DNA of 64,000 bases from Rhopalosiphum padi (GCF_020882245.1 NC_083599.1:14828865-14892864), one strand, 5' to 3'. Positions 22,475 through 34,229 are shown, counted from the first letter of the stretch. Notes: generated by a model not told the origin, from the sequence alone. A program made the numbers and translations.

Positions 22475-25176
22475 ATAACAATGCCACAAATAACTCACTC
22501 CTAATCCTCCTCTTCAATGCCAACGGTCTCAAAAATCATATCAATGAATTACAAACAGTTTTATATAATAAACGTGTAGATATAGCACTAATTACAGAAA
22601 CCCATTTCACAAAATACTCCTTTATAAATATCCCAGGTTACTTTTCATTAAAATCGAACCACCCAGACAATACCGCACACGGTGGTGTAGCAATTCTAGT
22701 TAAAACCTCCTTATTTTATCAACCACTTCCTAACTATAGTTTTGATCATATACAATCCTGCTCTATCCAAATCAAATTAAACAACATACCACTTACTATT
22801 GGCGCATTTTACTCTCCCCCTCGTCACAAGATCACTAAAGAAATACTTTCAAATTACTTTAATACAATTAAAAATAATTTTATTGTCGGTGGTGATTACA
22901 ACGCCAAGCACCAGAGTTGGGGTTGTCGAGTCAACAATCCTCGCGGCACCGTACTTTACAACTTAGCCAACGAAAGTCATTTCCAAATTTTATCACCACC
23001 GGGACCTACTTATTGGCCTACCTCTCCAAAAAAAAGCCCAGATATATTAGATATCTTCTCAGCTAAAATTCCGGGCAACTTATATTGCTCTACCTATAAT
23101 ATTCTAGACTTAAACTCAGACCACTCCTCCGTATTACTTTCGATTTCTGCAACACCGTCAGTTCGCATAGAGCTTCCTAAACTATTCTCCCCCTTAACTA
23201 ATCGTAAACAATTCCACGATCTAATTAATGAAAAAATCAACTTAAATATTAAACTTAAGTCCAACACAGATATAGACGAAGCAGTCTATAATCTAACAAA
23301 TCTCATTCAATCGACAGCATGGTCAACTACCAAGCCCGACAAAAATAGAAACTTAAAACCCAAGCCACACCTTTTCCCAGAAGAAATCCGTAATCTGATT
23401 GTCGAAAAACTCAGGGCAAGAGCAAGGTACCAGGCCTCCCATCTCCCATCTCATAAAATAAAATATAATAAACTTGCAAATTCATTAAAAAAAGTTCTTG
23501 CAAAACATAAATCAAATACTTTCGAACAGAAATTACACAAATTGTCGGCTGAAGATGGCAGTCTCTGGCGAGAAACCAAAAGGTTACTAAATTATAAATC
23601 TATCTCAACCCCTCTCAGAAAAGAAGATAACTCCTTAGCTATTAGTGACCCAGAAAAAGCTGCAGTGTTTCAATCACACCTATCAAACATTTTCCAACCC
23701 CATGCTGATATTGCTGATAACCTACACATGAGTAACGTTAAAAAATTTCTCGATTCCCCCTTATCAATAGGACTACCAACAAAATACTTCACTCCTAACG
23801 AGGTGAAAAACATAATTTTAAAATACTCTAACAAAAAATCTCCTGGCTTCGACCTAATAACCGCAGAAGTCGTTAAGTGTCTACCGAAAAAAGCAATCAT
23901 TCTATTAACTTACATTTACAACGCAATTTTAAGACTCTCTTACTTCCCCTTACTATGGAAATTCTCTCACATCGTTATGTTCTCCAAACCCAATAAACCA
24001 CCTGACTCTCCTAGCTCCTACAGGCCTATAAGCCTTCTACCGTTCCTTTCAAAAATTTGTGAAAGACTTATACTTCAGCGCATTTCCCCATATATTATCA
24101 CCAATAACATCCTGCCTCCATCTCAGTTTGGCTTCCGCACCAACCATAGTACAATCCACCAAACACATCGACTAGTTGATGCTATTTCTACAACTCTTGA
24201 ACGCAAACAATACTGTACCTGTGCATTCCTTGACATATCCCAGGCATTCGATCGCGTCTGGCATGATGGCCTTTTATTCAAGCTCCGTAATTTTCTCCCC
24301 TCGTCACTTTTTCTTCTTATTAAATCGTATTTAACAGATAGATATTTCCAAATTCGCCTCGGGTCTTGCACTTCCGATTTGGCCCCAATCAATGCAGGTG
24401 TACCCCAAGGAGCCATTTTATCGCCTTTTCTTTTCAATATATACTCATCCGATCAACCCATTTCGCAAGACACCCTAGTCGCCGATTATGCCGATGATAA
24501 AGCTATAATGTCGATCCATGAAAATCCAGTTACAGCTTCAGCCAATTTGCAATCCCATCTTGATCAACTCTCACAATGGTATACCAAATGGAGAATTAAA
24601 CTCAACCACAGTAAATCAGTCCACACCACCTTCTCTCTTAAACATGGTTTTTGTCCGCCTGTCACAGTTGACAATATACCAATTCCTATATCAAACTCAG
24701 TAAAATATCTTGGAATCATACTAGATAAAAGACTAACTTGGAACCAACATATCAAATCAAAAAGATTAATTTTAAACTCTCGCTCCCGTTCACTTAAAAA
24801 TTTAATTACAAATAATAAATGTTCAAGTTTAAAAACTAAATTATTAATATACAAATCACTGATAAAGCCAATTTGGTTATACGGACTGCAGTTTTGGGGT
24901 ACAGCCAAAAAAACGAACCTAAACAAAATTCAAGCCTATCAAAATATAACACTAAGAAAAATCACAAATGCCCAACCCTACATATCTAATCTTACCCTTC
25001 ATAACGACCTACGTATGAAATCTATAGAAGAAGAATCTGTAATCTTTTACAAACGATTCTTCTCACGCCTAAACAATCACGAAAATCCACTGATTCAAAG
25101 CCTAAATTCCTTAACGCTCCCGGAAAACCCTCGTAGGAGGCTAAAAAGAAGATGGTGCAGAGACCTCTTAAATTAG
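22471..25176 (+). CDS. LINE ORF2, APE endonuclease and reverse transcriptase (901 aa)
   Basis: This is the catalytic protein for target-primed reverse transcription. The endonuclease spans about 1-225: NANGL (16-20), ETH (43-45), GGDYNAKHQSWG (140-151), DILDI (191-195) and SDHSS (216-220) supply the metal and catalytic residues of the APE fold. The reverse transcriptase spans about 440-730: YRPISLLP (517-524), QFGFR (552-556), FLDISQAFDRVWH (586-598), GVPQGAILSP (643-652) and ADYADD (671-676), with catalytic D588, D675 and D676 present. VKYLGIILD follows as the thumb-region block. A C-terminal region ends at 901, with no RNase H, close to the length of known Jockey ORF2 proteins. Its ATG overlaps the ORF1 stop, suggesting coupled termination-reinitiation. 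Confidence 0.93.
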   Translation: MNNNATNNSLLILLFNANGLKNHINELQTVLYNKRVDIALITETHFTKYSFINIPGYFSLKSNHPDNTAHGGVAILVKTSLFYQPLPNYSFDHIQSCSIQIKLNNIPLTIGAFYSPPRHKITKEILSNYFNTIKNNFIVGGDYNAKHQSWGCRVNNPRGTVLYNLANESHFQILSPPGPTYWPTSPKKSPDILDIFSAKIPGNLYCSTYNILDLNSDHSSVLLSISATPSVRIELPKLFSPLTNRKQFHDLINEKINLNIKLKSNTDIDEAVYNLTNLIQSTAWSTTKPDKNRNLKPKPHLFPEEIRNLIVEKLRARARYQASHLPSHKIKYNKLANSLKKVLAKHKSNTFEQKLHKLSAEDGSLWRETKRLLNYKSISTPLRKEDNSLAISDPEKAAVFQSHLSNIFQPHADIADNLHMSNVKKFLDSPLSIGLPTKYFTPNEVKNIILKYSNKKSPGFDLITAEVVKCLPKKAIILLTYIYNAILRLSYFPLLWKFSHIVMFSKPNKPPDSPSSYRPISLLPFLSKICERLILQRISPYIITNNILPPSQFGFRTNHSTIHQTHRLVDAISTTLERKQYCTCAFLDISQAFDRVWHDGLLFKLRNFLPSSLFLLIKSYLTDRYFQIRLGSCTSDLAPINAGVPQGAILSPFLFNIYSSDQPISQDTLVADYADDKAIMSIHENPVTASANLQSHLDQLSQWYTKWRIKLNHSKSVHTTFSLKHGFCPPVTVDNIPIPISNSVKYLGIILDKRLTWNQHIKSKRLILNSRSRSLKNLITNNKCSSLKTKLLIYKSLIKPIWLYGLQFWGTAKKTNLNKIQAYQNITLRKITNAQPYISNLTLHNDLRMKSIEEESVIFYKRFFSRLNNHENPLIQSLNSLTLPENPRRRLKRRWCRDLLN

Positions 25177-25409
25177 AAAAAAAAAAAAAAACAAAAAAAA
25201 AAAAAAAAAAATGAGTACCTCACCTACTACTTAATAAATTTCCTGCCTTTTTACTCCCACCTTCCAATCTTTTCAATTTTATAGGGTTACCATAGGGTGA
25301 TTTCTTAATCAAGTCTATTCATGTATAACTACTCTTTTCACATATACTTATTGTGCTATACTGTATAGATTGTATATTATCTCTTAAACAATAAAAAAAA
25401 AAAAAAAAA
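25177..25409 (+). other. LINE 3' UTR with two A-rich tracts
   Basis: An A-rich tract follows the ORF2 stop (25177-25210). About 180 bases of UTR follow, then AATAAA (25390-25395) running into the terminal A run. The target duplication begins at the end of the second tract, so that one is the true element tail. Confidence 0.8.
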
Positions 25410-25421
25410 TCAATCGTAATC
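25410..25421. repeat. Right target-site duplication of the LINE
   Basis: TCAATCGTAATC, exact match to 20750-20761. Confidence 0.9.
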
Positions 25422-26264
25422 GTTGATAACAACATTATTTTTAAATATTTGTTTTCGTGATTCATGATTTTAGTGAATAGTTCGATTTCCATTAATTACA
25501 AAAATACATATTATCTATTAGCTCTATTAGTTTTCCGCGAGAACGATATACATTCACTGCGTGTTGTCTTTATTATATACATATATAGGTACATATTATA
25601 TTATCATATTACTGGGATTCGGATTTGTATGCTCTATAAAATCAAACGAAATATTATACAATTACCAATCGTCCAAGTAATCAGTATAACCAATTGCTTA
25701 TGTACATTTGTACATATATATGATAAAATATACACTCGAAAATCTGGTTTAAAGTTCACCTATACACATTTCAGTGTATTCAACAAAGCATCGAAACGAA
25801 TTCCAAACATCTAAATTAGTTTTACTAAAAAAAACCAAAATCATTAATATACAGTGTTAGGATTACCGCTTATGCATAACGCGTAGGAATAATATACGGA
25901 CGAAATGTATATATAGACTCGAAACAATTACTTCGACGATCCGATATAATATGTATATGCAGGCCCACCGAAAACCCTCCGAACGTGACCCTTGAGTGTG
26001 TATTAATAATCAATCGATTGGAACGGATTGACCGACCTGAGTCGCGGGAGAGATCATTAGTTATGGTTGTTAATTCGTTATGCGTACACGGTCGTTTATA
26101 TAATATTATACAGTATTACAGTTTGTAGTTTTGTTTTGTTTTTAATTTAAAATTACCGTTGCGCGGCGCAATTGGACGACCGAAAACCCAAAATATATTA
26201 CGTATAGATATGTTGTGTGTGTGCCTACCTAATACACTTCTACCGGATAAACGAAACGAGTAGG
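25422..26264. other. Non-coding stretch right of the LINE
   Basis: No gene recognised. The 116-codon frame at 25464-25814 is Ile/Tyr-rich without motifs. CpG content rises from about 25960 onward. Confidence 0.4.
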
Positions 26265-26378
26265 TATAAATAATAAGTGCCTACCGCATAATAACGTGTA
26301 ATTTTCGTGTTTGATTTCGTGTCCGATGTGTACGAGACGTTTTTTTCATCTTTTATCACGGTGATAAACGTTTCACAG
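26265..26378 (+). promoter_or_regulatory. Candidate promoter and non-coding first exon
   Basis: A TATAAA box (26265-26270) lies about 110 bases upstream of a near-consensus splice donor, CAG|GTAAGA, with the cut after 26378, inside a CpG-richer stretch. A transcription start near 26295 would give an exon of about 80 bases with no long ORF. A second good donor, AATAG|GTAAGTAT, occurs after 26717. Such words also arise by chance, so this is weak. Confidence 0.2.
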
Positions 26379-28361
26379 GTAAGATAAACGCACGCCACTA
26401 AACTTTTGATGAAAACTGAACGGTCTCGTCTCGAGTTGGGCGTTTTCGTCTTATTAACGTTTAGTCATAGTACGCGTATAGACAGACGGACGCTATACAT
26501 AATATATATATGTTTGTATGTAGATATATATATATATAGTATATACCTATTATTTTATACCTACAAATCATATCGTATTCGCTTAAAACGGTGGCCAGCC
26601 CAATAAATAAGTAATGCGCGTTTATTAATACGTATTTGACGTTTTTCCTACGATGAATTATAGTGAAAAATAAATTATGTAGATTTATCAGAGCTTATTG
26701 TTGTTGAAGCGGAATAGGTAAGTATGCGTATTTAACAGTTGAACAGCGTACACCCACTGACCCATTACCTACGCGACTACTACTCGTTATAATACATAAT
26801 GTTATATACTTCCTGGACGGTTTCCTCTTTAGTTTTAATTAATTAATTAGCATAATTATAATGAGTATTGAATGTCGAATAGAATTGAACTTTTGAAGGA
26901 ATTATCCGGATTCAAATATATTCATAATTACAGGCTATCTCTGCATAATCCTATATAATGCTAAAGAACAAATATGAATAAATATATTGAACTGTTTATA
27001 TATTTGGAATAAAAATAATAAAAAGAAACCGCGGCGATTGAGGGTCGTTACTCGTTTCAGCAATGTATGTTTAATTTAAATTACGGATGTATTTTGATCA
27101 AAATTCGATTTAATATAATACATAATACATAATATATAATATTTATTATTAGGCACGTATACTGTATAGTATGATTAAGCATCGTTGTTACCTGTAGTTG
27201 CAGCTAGTAATACACAAATAATAAATGAAATGTAAAAATCTTAAGTATACTTCCTGCAAGATATATCGTCTTAACGCATTTAAATTTCGCGGAGAAAAAA
27301 TCAGTACGAATAAATTTTTTTTTAAATATATTATACGGGGGAGATTCAGCAACAAAATTTTTGTTTAAAATACGTGTACCACGATATTATCGTTTTGTTT
27401 TTAATAATTTTTAGTATACTATTTACTACGTCATCGAAAGACAAACGTTTCTCGAACAGTTATTCTCGGCCGTACAACATAATATATGTATGGCAAAAAA
27501 ATGTGTACACGAGAGTGATCTATGAAGTCATCTATATACATACCGACTTAACGTAAAGATCACCACGTTCGACGATTACCTATATACTACACGACCTAAC
27601 ATAAATTATAACGACGCGATCTCTTATTAGGTATATATACCTACAATCTCTACCATAGTGCAATTTTATGACGTATCAACGATCTGCAGATGAATATTAT
27701 AGGTATAAATCAATGTGGAAATGTCCTAATTGCAGTAGTATGTATAGTGCTGAACGATACCTAAACTGAGCGTTTATATTTTCTACGAAAAAACAACGAC
27801 TAAACGAATGGGAAAAATCAATGCGAATAATAAATCAATCTGCTGTAAAGATTTAGCCGCAGTACTTTGGTCGGCTGATTAGACATTTTTTCCTTTACAA
27901 ACGCGTACCCATAGCATTTTAGCACTGTATATAATATAATATATATATATATATATATATTATACAATTAGATTATCATATATTATTATATGATATGATA
28001 TGATAATTTATATATATATTGTTGATTTCGACAAACGTACGGGAACTTCGACACGTCGTCTATACGTTTGTAATAATATTTAAAAACTAAAAAAAAAAAA
28101 TTAAAATGAAAATTTTTCAAACCGTTTTCCTCGGTCGTATATTAATTCGCTTAGCTACGTGTCCTGTCAGGTGTACGAGTGAGAGTGTTTTATAATGTAA
28201 AATAATAATATTATCATTGCGGCCGTCCGCAAACCGATTTTCTACGACGATCATCGGCATGGCGATCGCATAGCGTTACGATCTCCACGATCTATATCTA
28301 CACGACGTTACACGAAACGCGACAGAACGATATTGACGAGCCTCTGTCGTCGTCGTCGTCA
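26379..28361. other. AT-rich non-coding region
   Basis: No gene recognised. TA runs lie at about 26521-26540 and 27938-27962, with a long imperfect palindrome of ATATGATA-type words at 27970-28015. About 28230-28361 becomes CpG-rich as it enters the coding island. Confidence 0.4.
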
Positions 28362-29315
28362 TCACCACGTCTCCAATACGTCTTCGCACATACCTAAACA
28401 GTCGTAGGTGTACATGCCGAGGAAGAACGACACGGCGGCCACGACTATGTGCGAACTCTTTCGCCGCGTCCAGTCCTTGGCGGCTCTGGCCCACCCGCAG
28501 ACCGTCGCAACCGTCGCGGTGTAGAAGTTGCTACTGTCCGGGCCGAAGGTGTTCGCGCCCACCGGACACGCCGCCGCCGCCGCCGCCGCTGCCGAGACGC
28601 AGCCGCATCGGTTTCCGGCACCGGTGTAGAATTGGCCGCCGACGCCGGTGTACGGCGACTGCACGTTGTCCGCGGCCCCGTACTTTCCGGCGCTCGTGCA
28701 TGGCCCGTCGTTGTTGGCCCTGTAGTTTCTCGCGCCGGCGCACTGCTGCTGCTGCTGGTGACGGTCGTTGGCCCCGTGTTTTCCGGTCCGGGTACACGGG
28801 CAACGGCATTCGGCGGCGGTCTTGTGGCAGGCCGAACTTCTGTTAGTGGCGTGTTGCGACGGCGGCGCCGCGGCGGGCCGGCACGACCTCAGCACCGCGT
28901 CCGCGCAGACGTACGTCGTGGCTGCAGTGATGTCTGCCGCGGTGCCCGGGCCGCACCGATCGGCTCTGGCGGGCCGGGCGCACGTCGCCGGAGAGCACTT
29001 CTTGATCTTCCTCGTCCCTTCGGCGCACTGCAGCGGTTTCATCGTCGCCTTGGTGGCCACAAACTTGTACAGGCTGTCGTCCGAATTGATCTCGGTCATC
29101 GTCGGCCTCGTCGTCGTCGCGTTGTGTCGTCGTCGTACCGGCCGGAATCGCGTCAGGCAGTGGTCGTGTTCGTTGTCGTTGTCGTCGTCGTCGTCGTCGT
29201 CGTCGTCGTGTTCGGAGGAGAGTAACACCGTCATAGTCGTGTACCTATTGAACAGCTTTCCGATTTCCTCCCACACCGCCTGTGGAAACCCGCGATTCCG
29301 GCCGTTTGTTGACAT
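28362..29315 (-). CDS. Hypothetical cysteine-rich single-pass membrane protein (317 aa)
   Basis: I do not recognise this protein. The frame fills a CpG-rich island in AT-rich DNA. The start at 29315 is the first Met after an in-frame TAA 15 bases upstream, with G at -3. Features in order: poly-Asp (37-45) in an acidic stretch; Lys/Arg- and Cys-rich segment (85-175); degenerate repeats of the form P-C-T-x-x-G-K-x-G-A-x-D (173-235) broken by poly-Gln (187-191); poly-Ala (242-249); and one hydrophobic segment (about 289-304) before a short tail ending in Trp. There are 19 cysteines and no signal peptide, so a tail-anchored or type II topology is possible. Long frames on the other strand (28449-29225, 28768-29526) are Arg-rich or cross low-complexity sequence and look like shadows. 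It could also be one exon of a larger gene. Confidence 0.5.
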   Translation of the reverse strand: MSTNGRNRGFPQAVWEEIGKLFNRYTTMTVLLSSEHDDDDDDDDDNDNEHDHCLTRFRPVRRRHNATTTRPTMTEINSDDSLYKFVATKATMKPLQCAEGTRKIKKCSPATCARPARADRCGPGTAADITAATTYVCADAVLRSCRPAAAPPSQHATNRSSACHKTAAECRCPCTRTGKHGANDRHQQQQQCAGARNYRANNDGPCTSAGKYGAADNVQSPYTGVGGQFYTGAGNRCGCVSAAAAAAAACPVGANTFGPDSSNFYTATVATVCGWARAAKDWTRRKSSHIVVAAVSFFLGMYTYDCLGMCEDVLETW

Positions 29316-29419
29316 CCCAATACATGTTTATTCGTATCAATGTACACGGCTGCCTAGGCGACGGCGTACAAGTATAATATATATTATTGATGTGCATAAC
29401 GCGCGTAATACCTATGAAC

Positions 29420-29713
29420 CAGTGGTCTTCGACCTTTTTGGACTCGTAACCCACTTTTTTAGGCCAACAATTTTCGCGACTCACGTAAACTTTATAGAAA
29501 AACAAAAAAAAAAAAATCTAAAATAGCTCGATGCTTTGTAGTAGTATACTATATATACTATATTGTTACTGAATAAATAAAAATTACATTTTAGTAGAAT
29601 TATAGAATTCATACGAAAAAATATAATAAAAATAAAAGAAGACTTATCGCGACCCGATGTTAAGACTTACACGACCCAAAAATGGGTCGCGACACGCCGG
29701 TTGAAGACCACTG
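29420..29713. mobile_element. hAT-type MITE, 294 bp
   Basis: The left end CAGTGGTCTTCGACC and the reverse complement of the right end CAGTGGTCTTCAACC match at 14 of 15 bases. This is the common CAGTGGT-type hAT terminus. The interior repeats CGCGAC and contains a CGACCCAAAAATGGGTCG palindrome. There is no ORF. The flanking 8-mers (CTATGAAC, TTAAATAT) do not match, so the target duplication has decayed or the ends are slightly off. It lies about 105 bases upstream of the 317-aa ORF start. Confidence 0.75.
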
Positions 29714-29721
29714 TTAAATAT

Positions 29722-32539
29722 ACACGATCCGAGTCTGCCGAACGTGCTTGTTATAATGTAATATGGTCATCATCTGTGTTGACCTATTGTAGTGGAAACC
29801 ATGTTGACGGCGTCGGCGAATCGTGACCGACACGACGGGCGCCTAAAGTATAACTATTTTCCGTGTCCATGCGACGCATGGGATACCGTTGTTGTTTTTG
29901 TTCTAAAAAATAACATTCACATCTCATTTTTATATCTAAAAAAAAAATCTGTTGCTTCCTAATTATTACCGCATTGATTTCCGGGTAGGCGCTGCTATTA
30001 TAGAGGTATGCATATGAATTGGTTCCGGTGAATTTCCATTTTAATAGTACAACTAACTACTGCATTAAAATTAACTTTTTCAACTAAAGCCATCGTCACG
30101 TCTGTGTTGCTAGCCAACTTACCATATGTATACGTATTTGTCAATACGTATAACAACAAAATAGGTAGTTGTATAATAATTATGTAACTTATTATTCAAT
30201 ATTAAATAATTCAAATAACAATAATAATAATAAACTAATATGGTGTACGTTATACCACATATTTTACACCGCATTATATATACACTTTTTATATGATCTG
30301 TAAACTCATAATTTGATATAGTTATTTAATTGTTTCATTAATTTGTTCATCAATAACTTCTACTTTTCAGTTAATCTTGAAATTTGCTTCTAAGTTTTTT
30401 ATGTGTTCCACATTTTTTTTCAAAAAATAAAATAATTCTAGATTAAGTTTTCCGACACACATAACGTAAATAGTACATAAAATAAGGGTGTCTCAAATGT
30501 GAGTTTTTCCCTTGAATATTTTTCTTGTAGTATTATCAATGCCACTGTATATTGTTATTTGTTTTCAACAAATTTACTTTAGCAAGACTGTAAGTATTAA
30601 TAAATTACAATACACCTGTTTTTTGAGGGGCTATTATATGTATAAAAACATAATACACAATAATTTCACAATAATTATCATTTCATCATAGTTCATCTAG
30701 TCATCACAAGCAGTTATTTTTTAATTACGTCAATATACGTTATACGTTTCACTATAATTTATAGTATATACCTTATAAATTATACCTTTTTACATAGTTT
30801 TAACACTTGTAAAGTTATAACTTCTATAATAATAATAATATGTAGTCTTACTTATTCACTGTGGTCTGTGATAGTGGAAATCGTATAAAAATGTGTCCTT
30901 ATTTCGTCACTGATTTTACGGGCAATAATAAATTGTCAAAAATACACTGAACTTAATATGTATAGATATTGAGTATTTTATAAAGAATATCACGTTTTAT
31001 AATTTAATTTATTGTTTTGAAATAAGATTGCAAAATCCAAAACACTTAAAGTTTCCTTTTTACGTGTATTTTAGTTTATTAGATGAATTCAGATCTAAAT
31101 ATTAAAGGATCTAATCAAATATCTAAGTCAATATAATCAAGTAGTAAGTTGTACTAAAACTTGCCAACAACACCTAATCATACCCATATGGGTACTGGAT
31201 AGTGAGTAGGTACTGTTTAGCGACTAATTAATATTTCATTACTGCACTGAAAAATTAAAGCTTATAATATGATTTCGATAATTAGATTTAAACAGGTTAA
31301 AATTGTAGTAAAATCATTGAAAATAAATAAATATCTATACCTGATTGTATATAGGTATAAGATGTATTATATTATAAATAGGTATAGTTGTTCAGCCATC
31401 GTTTTACGTCGGTCGCACGCGAGAAAGAATCGAATTCTCTCTGCCTCTGCTCGATTACCGGTTATAAAAATATAGTTCGGCTCTTACCACCAAAGACGAT
31501 AACCTTATTTTTAAGGATAAACCGGTCCTTAAATGTGAACCCTCGAAAATAATGTGTCAGAAACAAAATCTGAACAATGAATACACAGCTCAAATTCGGA
31601 TTAAGAGGACATTATATATACTCTTATACTCACGCGTTGTTTCCGTTTTACAAACGCCCGTCATAGCAAATTTTACGCTTAGAATAATCTATTTGATTCT
31701 GTTACTTTATATATTACAGCAGTAAATTGATCAATATACAATTTTAAGGCAAGACTAATACTATCTATGGCACCAAGTAGAATTTTTAAATATTTTAGTT
31801 TTAAACCACGTTACGCTCATTTAGTAGTTTTAAATCGTTGGTGCAATTTAAAACGCTCAGAACTTGATCCCAACAGCTTAATCAAAACATAATCCCTTCG
31901 CGGGATCGTAGATGATATTCATGAATTTATTTATGTTTTATAATAAGTTAATTCGATAGTATTTTTTCAGAATTTACAGAGTAACGCAAAATGTATATAT
32001 GTTATGCATACTAAGACTTATTATAATACTGACAACACATATCGGGGCAATAACGTCTTCTTATGTCGCGTCCACGTGTAGTAAGACAGTAAACAAATCT
32101 ATACTTTCCCATCGCTGGCGGGACTATCTAAATCGTTTTTTCGTCTCTGTGTGGAGTCTGCTCTAAAGGATAATAATAATATTACAAATATAGGTAAACG
32201 TTTTCCTAGTAGTTGTAAAATAAAACGCGCGCGAACCACATCAAAATTATAAGTCAACGTGTTAACGGTATCATATAGGTCATAGGGTAACACCTGCAAT
32301 TATTTAGCGTTCTATTGATTCGTATCGTACATATACACTGCTGCAGTCGACTTTTATTCGACTAATCGAACTGCAGATTATATGATGGCAAACCGCGGTT
32401 ACGCGTACCCTGGTCACCGACCGCATACTTAATAATAATATATACATAAAATAAATCGAAAAACCACACATCTAAATATCGACGTTATCTGTACAATAAT
32501 ATATAATATTAATGTATAATAATAATAATAATTTATTAT
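29722..32539. other. Non-coding region upstream of the 317-aa ORF
   Basis: A CpG-richer patch at 29740-29890 contains a 31-codon minus-strand Met frame (29784-29879), too short to call but possibly upstream exon or promoter sequence. The rest is AT-rich, with no gene recognised. Confidence 0.4.
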
Positions 32540-33080
32540 GTACATGCCACGTATATACGTTCCGGTGGACGCGGTTTGAGGAACGACTAAAATCGTCGCG
32601 ACTCTCCAGCTGCTACACGTCGACGTCCGAGAAATTATTATCCTGAGGGACGCGATATAATACGACTTGCCATCGTGCGACTCCACGCCGTATTATATTA
32701 TATTATACCTATTGTAAATCGTAATATATATATATATATATACATACTTTTGTATATATAACGTTATTTGTCTTCTTGTATTCGAGTGGTGTCCTTGCCC
32801 CGTTGGCCACGTCGAACTATATATATATATAATAATATGGCGTTTTCGGTATATAACGGCCCTCGTATTCTATGGACGCCGTCGTGTACATTATGCGTAT
32901 ATACTATATACCTGTTGTACCGGACATCATTCAGGGACACTCTATAGTCTATATAATACAGCTGCAGGTGTCGAATTGTCCTGGCTGTCCGAGTCCGCCG
33001 TCCGGTAATATCGCGAGTACAACGCGTATAATATGTGTCCATTCATCGATTCGTCCGAACGTCGGCTTTCACCATTTATA
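32540..33080. other. CpG-rich island, function unknown
   Basis: Two CpG-rich blocks (32555-32695, 32765-33065) are separated by TA repeats. Overlapping open frames on both strands (32429-32686 minus, 32872-33081 plus) are short and carry no motif. An unmethylated promoter or first-exon region is one possibility. No TATA or splice pair decides it. Confidence 0.3.
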
Positions 33081-34229
33081 ATAATATACTTATCGTAAAA
33101 TGTAGAATGGAAATATTGCAGAATAAAGCGTTAGGTAAAACGTACATAATATTGTATTATATTATATACACCTTGGGTTTGGTGAACCTGCGGGCCGATA
33201 CCGAAATTCCGTAGATAGTCAGTCTAAAAAAAATTTACATAACACTATAACAGTTTAACAGTTTAATAATAATATTTTAAGTCATATATTATGTTCGTAG
33301 CTACAAACTTTATTTTTTTTCGGGCCGATCGAGTAAGTTTTGTCAAAAAAATGACAAACACAAAGTTCTTAAAACATAACTATATATTATCTTCGAATTG
33401 TCAACTGAACTTCCACCCATTTTATAATATAATTTATATGTTGTTGTAATGTTGTTACTGTTTATCACTGGATAATTCTTAAATGATAGGTGTGTATTTA
33501 CTTTTTGTAAGTTTAAATGAAACACTTCAGAGCACTATAGTTTCGTCCGTCTTATTTTGATCTGATCAGGATCATCATAAATAGAGAATATATTTTCACG
33601 ACTGTATGTTGACGACAATGTTGATAGTTTGAAATGAGCCGTTTTTTCAAAGTACAAAATATGTTATGAAAATGAGTTCCGAACTTTCAAAATTTCATAT
33701 TATAGTTACCGACTACTTTAATTATAAATATTAAATCATTTATTTTTAAAATGATTAATCAATAGTAGTTAGAGATTTAGAGTAATAACTTTGATCTTGG
33801 GGGTTCTAGAGTTCTCACTAACACTCACCTAATAGCTAGTTGCACACCCGTTTGTGGCGTTAAAATGCGTATGTATGTGACATAACTTTTCCTAACCGAC
33901 CAAATACATGTTAAACAATTTTTAGTCGTGGTGTTGGGTATATTAACGTTACCCTAGCACCACAAACTCAAATACACTACGTTTTTGGGGCACTTGTGTG
34001 ATCACACTTTTTTTTTATACTGTTGCAAAATAATTTCACCCCAGTACCAAACAATTATCATGTCAACATTTTTATTATGGAGTGACACAGGGCATATCAG
34101 ATTTTCGATTCTTTTATTTACCTCAAAATTCTACATTTATTCACTGTAATTTCTTTATTTTATTATAAGAGCAAAAAAAACAACAAACGGACGGCGGTTT
34201 TGACATCTCTACAGAATCTTATTATAGAC
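33081..34229. other. AT-rich non-coding stretch
   Basis: No gene recognised. A perfect 12-base palindrome GTGTGATCACAC lies near 33997-34008. Confidence 0.4.

Larger units (their letters stand above)
20762..25409 (+). mobile_element. Complete Jockey-clade non-LTR retrotransposon (LINE), about 4.65 kb
   Basis: This is a full unit: a 375-base 5' leader, ORF1 (21137-22474), ORF2 (22471-25176), a 3' UTR and a terminal A run (25393-25409), bounded by 12-13-bp target-site duplications. Three ORF1 CCHC knuckles, an APE-type endonuclease plus RT in ORF2 without RNase H, and ORF1/ORF2 overlap place it with Jockey-like elements. Both ORFs are free of stops and frameshifts and the duplication is exact, so the copy looks recent and possibly retrotransposition-competent (inference). 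Copy number and activity cannot be judged from one window. Confidence 0.92.

Noticed and set aside
28449..29526. Long plus-strand frames (258 and 252 codons) overlapping the 317-aa ORF
   Set aside because: They are Arg/Val- or Ser-rich products of reading CpG-rich DNA in other frames. The first is dominated by Arg runs and a poly-Val tail from the GTC repeat; the second runs on into AT-rich MITE sequence. The minus frame spans the island cleanly.
32872..33081. 69-codon plus-strand frame in a CpG-rich patch
   Set aside because: No motif, and an overlapping minus-strand frame is equally open, so coding is not supported.
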